A stretch of DNA of 20,288 nucleotides from Candidatus Dadabacteria bacterium (GTDB lineage: Bacteria; J088), in NCBI GenBank assembly GCA_003695505.1, contig RFIY01000071.1:1-20288 (forward strand), read 5' to 3'. Both the position numbers and the translations under genes were made by a program. How positions within the stretch are numbered: position 1 is the stretch's first letter; each line of letters starts with the position of its first letter. Below the pieces are notes generated by a model. The model was not told the DNA's origin. It did not search any database and worked only from the letters and a program-made list of their open reading frames with translations. Below, one piece after another: positions 13,898 to 20,288 of the stretch.

Positions 13898-15774
13898 CAG
13901 ACGTTCCCGATCAGGACGTCACGCACCCGTGCATCGAGCGCCGTACGGTGTCCGACATCGATACCCGCACCGCTCAACGCTTTGGCGGCCGCGAGCTGGA
14001 GCCGCCAGTCTTTGTGATCGAGCGCCTGTCGCAATCGCCGCTCGAACGCCTGCGGGTCAAGCCTGGTTCCAGCCCGAAGAATGGCGAGCTCGGCAACTGC
14101 GTCGCTCTGAACGGGTACCGCGAGCAGCGTGCGCACGAATGCACGACGATCCTGCACGGCGCGAAACCCCGCCAGCGCCGCCAGCACTTCGGGCCGCCGG
14201 CACGCGGCAATCAGGCGCTCGACATCCTCCTGCTTCGCACAGGGATGCACCGCCAGCATCTCGGCTGCGACACCGGCCAGAGGCGAACGCTCCTGGCACC
14301 GTCGCATCAGGAACTGCGCTGCTTCAGGGCGCTCTACCTGCAGCAGCGCGATCAAATCTGGTTCGGTCAACTGTCCCGCACGAGCGCGCGCCTCCAGTTC
14401 ATCCAGCGCGCGCTCAGGCTGCTCGCGCAGATCAAGGACAACGCGTAGCTCATCGCGTACGCCCTGCGACTTGCTGCGAAGGAACCGTGCAATCGCAGAC
14501 GGCAGCGGCTCGGGCGCCTGCTGCGCCAGGAGCAGCAGAACATCTTCGGGCAGTGATTCGAAGTCCAGATCAGAGACGATCTCATCGGCTACACCGGGCA
14601 ACTCCAGTTGCAGCTCCACGACCTGCAGTGCGGTTTTGCGAACAAGGACGTCCGGGTCACTGAGCAGGCCAGCAACAAGGCCGATGACTTTCCGCGCAAC
14701 GGGGCGCAGCGCGATCAACGCCTCAAGGCGAACCGAAGCCGCCGCGTGGGTCAGAAACGGAATCAGATCCCGCTCGGGCTGATCCGAGATTGCAGACAAC
14801 AGACGAACGGCACGCCGCGACGCCTCGTCGCCAAGCGCACGCGACGCGTGCTCACGGACGATCTCGATCGCGCCATCCATCGCCTGCAGCGCCTCGACGT
14901 AGGCCGTCGCATCGTCACCGAACAGATACAGATCGACGAGCTTGCGCGCGGCTCCCACGTCCTGCAGCGCACCGAGCAGTCGAGCAGCAGCACTGCGGTC
15001 GCCGGTCTGTTCGAGCACCTCACGCGCAGCCTGGACCCAGATGTTGCGCGGGTGCGCATGATGTTGAATCGCGGCACGATCCAGCGCCTCGAACAGGCGT
15101 GCCCCTTCGGCCAGAACAATACCGGCCATCGAGGGGTCTTCACGAACCGCCTCGGCCAGCAGAGGCCATGACGCCGCGCGTGGGAGTTGCGCCAGTGCAA
15201 CGATCGCGAACGGCGCCAGATCTTCGTCGCGAACCAGCTCCTCCAGCGTCCGCACGGCGGCGGGGGTGGCAATTTTTCCAAGGGCCGTAATGGCCGGACC
15301 GGCGGTCCAGGGATCCGTTGCACAAACCTGCTGCAATACCGGTACCGACTCTGGTTCGCCGAGCTTGCCAATCGCTTCACAGGACATGGCCGCCAGATTG
15401 GGATCCTCCGACAACGCCCAGCGATGCAGCGCCGATAACACGCGGGCGTCCTGGAATGTGGCCAGCGCGGGCGCGACAAACATGCAGCCTTCGCTGCTCA
15501 GGCCATCGAGGAGCGGTTCGAGCTGCGACCAGGCGGCAGGGCCAAGGCGCTCAAGCACTTCGATGGCGGCATTTCTCTCTGCAAAATCGTGAGCTTCGAT
15601 CCGATCAAGCAGGAATGGCAACAAGGTGTCCATCGGTTGCTGCAACAGCGCAGCGATCGCCTCCTCACGGCGGCGCAGGCCACCGTGGGCAACGCCGGCG
15701 ATCAGGCTTCCCGGATCCGACGTGCCGCCTTCACCCCGCAACTCGGGTGTTGTTGCCACTCCCGCTCCCGTCAA
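13897..15774 (-). CDS. HEAT-repeat protein of the chemosensory operon, function unknown
   Basis: This 625-residue protein is built almost wholly of paired helices resembling HEAT or PBS-lyase-type repeats. Clear units include [21 protein letters not shown] (69-89), [20 protein letters not shown] (126-145), [20 protein letters not shown] (156-175), [20 protein letters not shown] (348-367) and [13 protein letters not shown] (376-388). Some of the C-terminal part is more divergent. There is no signal peptide, membrane segment or enzymatic motif, so a cytoplasmic scaffold or adaptor is likely. Its ATG overlaps the receptor stop as ATGA and its stop overlaps the cheR start. That ties its production to the receptor and the adaptation enzymes. 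I recall a HEAT/PBS-lyase-like protein (Cpc7) in the Myxococcus Che7 cluster, so a role as an output or array partner is plausible but unproven. Confidence 0.9.
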   Translation of the reverse strand: MTGAGVATTPELRGEGGTSDPGSLIAGVAHGGLRRREEAIAALLQQPMDTLLPFLLDRIEAHDFAERNAAIEVLERLGPAAWSQLEPLLDGLSSEGCMFVAPALATFQDARVLSALHRWALSEDPNLAAMSCEAIGKLGEPESVPVLQQVCATDPWTAGPAITALGKIATPAAVRTLEELVRDEDLAPFAIVALAQLPRAASWPLLAEAVREDPSMAGIVLAEGARLFEALDRAAIQHHAHPRNIWVQAAREVLEQTGDRSAAARLLGALQDVGAARKLVDLYLFGDDATAYVEALQAMDGAIEIVREHASRALGDEASRRAVRLLSAISDQPERDLIPFLTHAAASVRLEALIALRPVARKVIGLVAGLLSDPDVLVRKTALQVVELQLELPGVADEIVSDLDFESLPEDVLLLLAQQAPEPLPSAIARFLRSKSQGVRDELRVVLDLREQPERALDELEARARAGQLTEPDLIALLQVERPEAAQFLMRRCQERSPLAGVAAEMLAVHPCAKQEDVERLIAACRRPEVLAALAGFRAVQDRRAFVRTLLAVPVQSDAVAELAILRAGTRLDPQAFERRLRQALDHKDWRLQLAAAKALSGAGIDVGHRTALDARVRDVLIGNV

Positions 15775-17861
15775 ACCTGCTCGCCGGCCTCATCGGCGCT
15801 TCGGTACTGCTGCAAGGTATTGAACAGCTCCTCGGCCGTTTCGGTCAGCGATTCCGAGATCGTTGCCAGTTGCTCCATCGCCCGCAGGTTCTCGCCGGCG
15901 ATCGCAGAAATATTCTCGATGGCGATCACCACCAGTTCCCCGCCACGCTTCTGTTCCTGCGTCGCATTGGCGACCTGTAATGTGTCGCGTTTGACGTCTT
16001 CGATATAACGGACGATCTGCTGGGAGTTCGACGCCTGCTCGGTCATGGCGTCGCGGATCTGTTCCATCATCTGATTCATCGAGGAAACGGCGTCGAGGAT
16101 GCCGGTACTGGCCTCCATCTGCGCGTTCATGGCCATGTCGGCGTCGCGCAACAGGTCTCGCGTCTGCTGCGTGTGCTCCATCATCGTGTCAATGGCCGCG
16201 GTCGCGTTGTCGGCCGATTGCAGTCCGAGACGGCTGGACGCACTGCCGCGTACAGCCACCTGGTATACCTTTTCGATTTCGGTCTGGACTTCGGCCACCA
16301 CGACGCGGATCTCTCGCGTGGCTTCGAGGCTCCGCTCGGCAAGCCGGCGGACTTCGTCCGCGACCACGGCAAACCCCTGGCCGGCCTCGCCCGCGCGCGC
16401 CGCCTCGATCGCGGCATTCAGCGCGAGGATATTCGTCTGATCCGCAATGTCCTGGATCAGCGACGATATCCGTCCGATGTTTTCCGTGCGCTCGGTCAGT
16501 TTCTGAATGGCCTCGGCGCTCGCCTCCATGCTGCCGGAGAGCTCGCGCAGTTGCTGGATCGAATCGGTCACGGCCTCACGTCCGCGCGCAGCGATGTCGA
16601 CCGCCTCGTCGCCCTTGCTGGCCACCTCGTTCAGGCGCTCACTGAGCGTCCTGATGTTGGCGACCATTTCTTCGATCGTTACGGTCGTTTCTTCGACGTG
16701 CACGGCCTGCTGTTCGGTAATCGCGCCGACCTGCTCGATGCTGGTACTCATCTGCTCGACACTTGCGGAAATTTCCTCGACGCGATCCGCAAGCTGTCCG
16801 GCGCTCTCGGCCACGGTAATGATCTGTGCGGCGATTTCTTCCATACTTGACGAGGTTTCATCCGCAGCCTGGGCCTGAACCTGCGAACCTTGCAACACCT
16901 CTCGCGCGACGCCATGAATTTCGTCGGCGCCGCTGGCGACTTTTTGCGCCAGATTGCGAAGATCGCTGAATGTCCGGCGAATCACCGCCAGCGCCTGCTG
17001 CATCGCACGTCCGACTTCGCCGACCTCCGTCTGCTGTTTCAACGCGGATTCAGGCACCGCACGGTTGAACTCATTCTGAGACACCGCGGACGCGACTTCG
17101 GCCAGCGAACGCAAGGCCCGGGCCTGGGGGCGCACAATCAGACCGACACCCGCACCGACAATGGTCAGAATCAGCAACGTCAGTCCGATGGCCTGGCGTC
17201 GGAACGCGTCCAGCGCAGCTCCGACGGCCCGTTGCATGTCCACCGCGACCACCATGCGCCAGCCATTGGTGCGCTCCGGCGCCGTTGTTGCGGTTCCGTC
17301 GGCAGGCGTCGTTTCCTCGCCAGCCGAATCCAGCAACCCCAGAGCCTCCGTGTCGATGATGTCGAGTCCGTCGTCGGTTCCGCTATTCACATCGACCGAT
17401 TCCCGAATCGGCACCACAACCAGCAGGTGTTCCTTGCCCTGGATGTCGCCAACCCGCACACCGCCATCGGCAAAGATGTCGCCCAACGCAGCAACGATCT
17501 CCGCGTCCTGCGCATCGGCAAGGTCATTGGCCGCAAAGACCCATCGTTCGCCGTCGCCGTTCATCACACCGACCCAGGCGATGTCGGGATCCTGAGACAG
17601 AACGGTCTCGAGAATCCTCTGGGCAATCACACTGTCGCGGACGCCTACCGCATACTGAACGTTTTCAGCCAGAATCTGCGCCATCGTGTGATAGGAGCGC
17701 TCCGCGCGCTCCATCAGATTGGCGCGATTCAATGCGAACCAGGCAATCGCCATCGTCAATGCCGTCACCGCGACCGCGCCCAGCGCGGACGCCATCCAGA
17801 TCGCACCCAGCGTCCGAAAACGTTCGACGATGCCTCCGAGATTCAGCCGTTGATCGCTCAT
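15771..17861 (-). CDS. Methyl-accepting chemotaxis protein (membrane receptor)
   Basis: This 696-residue chemoreceptor has a short cytoplasmic start, a first membrane helix (about 20-44), a periplasmic sensor region (about 45-222), a second membrane helix (about 224-244), a HAMP-like linker and a long coiled-coil signalling domain. The highly conserved tip is at about 472-503 ([20 protein letters not shown] and [13 protein letters not shown]). The sensor resembles a single Cache/PAS-like fold ([17 protein letters not shown]) with an acidic, low-complexity insert near 153-198. About 190 residues separate the HAMP end from the tip, much longer than in E. coli receptors. The C-terminus (EAGEQV) lacks the NWETF-like CheR/CheB docking peptide. 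Its ATG overlaps the cheW stop as ATGA. The signal it detects cannot be told from the sequence. Confidence 0.95.
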   Translation of the reverse strand: MSDQRLNLGGIVERFRTLGAIWMASALGAVAVTALTMAIAWFALNRANLMERAERSYHTMAQILAENVQYAVGVRDSVIAQRILETVLSQDPDIAWVGVMNGDGERWVFAANDLADAQDAEIVAALGDIFADGGVRVGDIQGKEHLLVVVPIRESVDVNSGTDDGLDIIDTEALGLLDSAGEETTPADGTATTAPERTNGWRMVVAVDMQRAVGAALDAFRRQAIGLTLLILTIVGAGVGLIVRPQARALRSLAEVASAVSQNEFNRAVPESALKQQTEVGEVGRAMQQALAVIRRTFSDLRNLAQKVASGADEIHGVAREVLQGSQVQAQAADETSSSMEEIAAQIITVAESAGQLADRVEEISASVEQMSTSIEQVGAITEQQAVHVEETTVTIEEMVANIRTLSERLNEVASKGDEAVDIAARGREAVTDSIQQLRELSGSMEASAEAIQKLTERTENIGRISSLIQDIADQTNILALNAAIEAARAGEAGQGFAVVADEVRRLAERSLEATREIRVVVAEVQTEIEKVYQVAVRGSASSRLGLQSADNATAAIDTMMEHTQQTRDLLRDADMAMNAQMEASTGILDAVSSMNQMMEQIRDAMTEQASNSQQIVRYIEDVKRDTLQVANATQEQKRGGELVVIAIENISAIAGENLRAMEQLATISESLTETAEELFNTLQQYRSADEAGEQV

Positions 17862-18376
17862 TCGATGTGCTCCTTCGCCGCGCCGATCGTCGCAGCCCCG
17901 GTATCGGATTGTTCGTGGGTGTCAATCGCTTCAAGATAGCCGCTGACCGGCAATTCGATCAATGGCGTCTCATCTTCGAGACAGACGCGCCGCGCCCAGA
18001 TCAGTGGCGTGTCACCAAGATCCTGCCAGCTCTCCTGTTCAAGAAAGCGCACGCCGACCATCTGATCGACGCCAACCGCCAGGTAGCGCCCCTCCGCCTC
18101 GATGGCCACGGCCACACGGCGCGGCACCCCCTGCCCCAGCGGATCGGTCAGAGTGTAAATATCTCCCCGAAGCGCAAACACCCCCGCAATCCAGTCATCG
18201 CGGAGCCAGGGAGCGACCTTGGGCCTGTCGACGACCTCACGAATATCGCGATCCGCAATGGCGATGGTCTGGTCACCCACGCGGGCGACGAGGTGCTTGA
18301 CACGAAGGTCGACGACCGCTTCGTCGTTGAGCGAATCGTCGGCAAAACCCCAGCTCGACAGCTCGAAGTCAGCCAT
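17858..18376 (-). CDS. cheW: CheW-like coupling protein
   Basis: CheW links chemoreceptors to the kinase CheA in the signalling array. The 172-residue protein matches the CheW fold in its central part: [20 protein letters not shown] (30-49), then [20 protein letters not shown] (62-81), which carries the family's 'LRG' and following strand, and [13 protein letters not shown] (97-109). It is divergent, with an extra N-terminal stretch of about 20 residues and a C-terminal tail rich in Ala, Thr and Glu. Its start lies 8 bases inside cheA and its stop overlaps the receptor start, so all three are coupled. The divergence suggests a dedicated adaptor for this pathway rather than a general motility CheW. 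Confidence 0.9.
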   Translation of the reverse strand: MADFELSSWGFADDSLNDEAVVDLRVKHLVARVGDQTIAIADRDIREVVDRPKVAPWLRDDWIAGVFALRGDIYTLTDPLGQGVPRRVAVAIEAEGRYLAVGVDQMVGVRFLEQESWQDLGDTPLIWARRVCLEDETPLIELPVSGYLEAIDTHEQSDTGAATIGAAKEHIE

Positions 18377-20207
18377 TGCCAGCCTCCTCCCGGCTTAGCT
18401 GAAGGAATGCGCGCAACCGCCCGGCGTCCAGAATCAGGCTGACGTAGCCATTTCCCAGCACCGTGGCGCCGGAAAAGGGCCCATGTGCAAGCGTCCTGTC
18501 GCGCAACGGATGAAGGACGGCCTGGCTTTTGCCGATGATTCGCCGAATCGGTACACAAATCGAGCCCGCACTCTCTTCAAGAATGAGGACATAACCTTCG
18601 CCGCTGATCGCGGCCTCTTCTTCGGTCGCAACAAACGCGCCGTCGACAAGCCACTGCTCGAGACGGACGTACGGCAACAATTCCTCACGCCAGCGATAAC
18701 GCGCCTCACCTGCCGGATGCAGCAGCGCAGCGGCCTCGAACCGACGGGTCTCGATGATCCGCCGCAATGGTACCGAAATGACATTGCCCCGCACCTCGAC
18801 ATGCAGCAGTTCCGCGACGGCCGTTGAAATCGGCACATGCAATTCGAAACGGCTGCCTTCACCAGGTGTGGATTCCAGTCGCACCGTTCCGCCAAGCGCC
18901 CGCACGGTTCGCTCAACGACATCCAGTCCGACGCCGCGCCCCGACAACTCGGTCGCCTGATCTCGGGTCGAGAATCCAGACAGAAACAGCCACCGCAGAA
19001 CCGTATCCTCATCCGCCGCGGCCGCCTCTTCCGCACTCATCAGACCACGAGCGACAACCTTCTTGCGGATCTGGGCGGTATCGATGCCACGACCATCGTC
19101 TTCGATCTCGATCTGAACGTGATCACCGCGCCCCTGTGCCCTGACGATGACGAGTCCCTGCTCCGGCTTGCCCGCCGCGAGCCGCTCTTCGGGCGTCTCG
19201 ATTCCGTGGTCAACCGCGTTCCGCACAAGGTGGACAAGCACTTCTGACAACTGATCGACGACTGACTTATCCGCTTCGGTCGCCTCGCCGTCGATCACGA
19301 CCTGGACGCGCTTGCCGGTCTTGCCCGCGGCATCACGAACGATCCGAGGTACGCGCCGCAGAATCGCCGACAGTCCCAGCAGACGAATGCGCGTCGTTTG
19401 TCCCTGAACGCGCCGAACGCGCGCAGAAAGGTGATCGAGGCGATCAAGCACGGCCCGCTGCTCGACCCGGTCGAGATGTTGCAGCACTTCATTCTCGAGA
19501 AAATCGTGCAGCGCATTGTAGGACAGGATCAGGTCTCCGACCTCGCGCTGCAACTGATCGAGCTTGTCGGTCGAAACCCGCAAGGTCGCATCAAGAACCA
19601 CATCGCCCTGCCGTTCGGTGGCGTCATCTGCTGTGCGCGCCGCACCGGACCCAGATGGAGCCGCCGCCCCACCAGCTGCTTCGGGCGCCGACACACCTTC
19701 GCCCTGGTCGAGTGAACCCAGCAGATCATCTGCAAGCCCGAATGATGGCAAAGACTTCGCGGACGATTCCGGCTGCTCGCCCGACATCTGGCTCCCCGCC
19801 CCTGGTGCGGCACGAACATCCCCTGCGGCAGCAGCCGTCATCCAGTCGGTCCACGGTGCGAGGCCAGGCGCATCGTCGGCGCCCTCGCGAACTGCCCCAA
19901 GCCCCTGTTTCAGGGCGTCCAGCATGTCGAACAGACCCGCAAGAAAGTTCCGATCGGCCGGGGTGTCCGCCTTGATCAGCTCCTCAAGCGCGTGTACCAG
20001 AGACGACACCGCCGCCATGCCAAGCATCCCGGCATTGCCCTTGAATGTGTGCAATGGCCTCAACAACGGCTGCAACACCCCCAGTTGCACGGCACCCGCC
20101 TCGGCCTCCTGCTCCAGGACGATCAGACGTGTCTCCAGCTCGATGAGTACATCCTCGGTCTCGGCGAGAAATGCCTCGATCAGATCGCGTATGTCATCAA
20201 ACTCCAC
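18369..20207 (-). CDS. cheA: Chemotaxis histidine kinase CheA
   Basis: CheA is the array histidine kinase that passes phosphate to response regulators. The 612-residue protein has an N-terminal HPt domain with phospho-acceptor His53 in LHTFKGNAGMLG, then a low-complexity Ala/Gly/Ser-rich linker (about 120-200). The P3 dimerisation helices follow (LRVSTDKLDQLQREVGDLIL, 209-228), then the ATP-binding domain with the N box HLVRNAVDHGIE (326-337), DDGRGID (370-376) and SGRGVGLDVV (422-431), and a CheW-like P5 domain to the end. I see no P2 domain for docking CheY or CheB and no fused receiver. The start is a GTG at 20207, with GGGAG four bases upstream. It is the first gene of the operon within the window; upstream genes may lie beyond the edge. 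Confidence 0.96.
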   Translation of the reverse strand: MEFDDIRDLIEAFLAETEDVLIELETRLIVLEQEAEAGAVQLGVLQPLLRPLHTFKGNAGMLGMAAVSSLVHALEELIKADTPADRNFLAGLFDMLDALKQGLGAVREGADDAPGLAPWTDWMTAAAAGDVRAAPGAGSQMSGEQPESSAKSLPSFGLADDLLGSLDQGEGVSAPEAAGGAAAPSGSGAARTADDATERQGDVVLDATLRVSTDKLDQLQREVGDLILSYNALHDFLENEVLQHLDRVEQRAVLDRLDHLSARVRRVQGQTTRIRLLGLSAILRRVPRIVRDAAGKTGKRVQVVIDGEATEADKSVVDQLSEVLVHLVRNAVDHGIETPEERLAAGKPEQGLVIVRAQGRGDHVQIEIEDDGRGIDTAQIRKKVVARGLMSAEEAAAADEDTVLRWLFLSGFSTRDQATELSGRGVGLDVVERTVRALGGTVRLESTPGEGSRFELHVPISTAVAELLHVEVRGNVISVPLRRIIETRRFEAAALLHPAGEARYRWREELLPYVRLEQWLVDGAFVATEEEAAISGEGYVLILEESAGSICVPIRRIIGKSQAVLHPLRDRTLAHGPFSGATVLGNGYVSLILDAGRLRAFLQLSREEAGNG

Positions 20208-20288
20208 GGCACTCCCGGTAGGTCTGCGTCTCGGGCCGAAACGGATACAAACAACATTCTATATGGCCGCGCCCAGAAACACACGCGC
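20208..20288. promoter_or_regulatory. Region upstream of cheA with a -10-like element
   Basis: On the minus strand TAGAAT (20261-20256) is one base from the -10 consensus and lies about 48 bases before the cheA start. No acceptable -35 box is found at 16-18 bases, and neither a sigma-28 nor a sigma-54 promoter is convincing. The region may instead join to an upstream gene outside the window. Confidence 0.3.

Overview
The window looks like chromosomal DNA from a GC-rich, Gram-negative proteobacterium, possibly a gammaproteobacterium. The evidence is a high GC content, GTG and TTG start codons alongside ATG, an outer-membrane-type lipoprotein and bacterial housekeeping genes. I cannot name the genus. 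Every convincing gene except one lipoprotein gene is on the minus strand, so the minus-strand transcription order is right to left. I see no tRNA, rRNA, CRISPR array, insertion sequence or phage gene.

Right part (about 11.9-20.3 kb): a compact chemosensory operon, cheA - cheW - methyl-accepting receptor - HEAT-repeat protein - cheR - cheB. The first five genes overlap one after another by 1 to 8 bases, and cheB follows cheR after 8 bases, so translation is probably coupled. CheA lacks a recognisable P2 domain. No cheY, cheZ, cheC or cheD lies in the window. The 625-residue HEAT-repeat protein is the uncharacterised member and the best candidate for a new component.

Middle part (about 5.0-11.8 kb): queE (queuosine/7-deazaguanine pathway) overlaps mfd (transcription-repair coupling). 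An acyl-CoA dehydrogenase gene follows, with its own promoter and a near-palindromic operator. Next come a small membrane-anchored protein and aroB (shikimate pathway). aroB converges with the plus-strand lipoprotein gene, which has a near-consensus sigma-70 promoter placed so that its transcript may be leaderless.

Left part (1-3.4 kb): panB - panC - panD (pantothenate/CoA biosynthesis), then a small degenerate QueD-like protein and queC. These read as one operon with an ATGA overlap at each of two junctions. queC and queE belong to one pathway but lie about 10 kb apart.

Two copies of a dispersed intergenic repeat flank the pan-que operon: one downstream of queC at the window edge, the other between panB and the lipoprotein gene. 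Both encode two strong hairpins, and one hairpin shows a compensatory base-pair change between copies. Most long plus-strand open frames are antisense shadows created by the high GC content.
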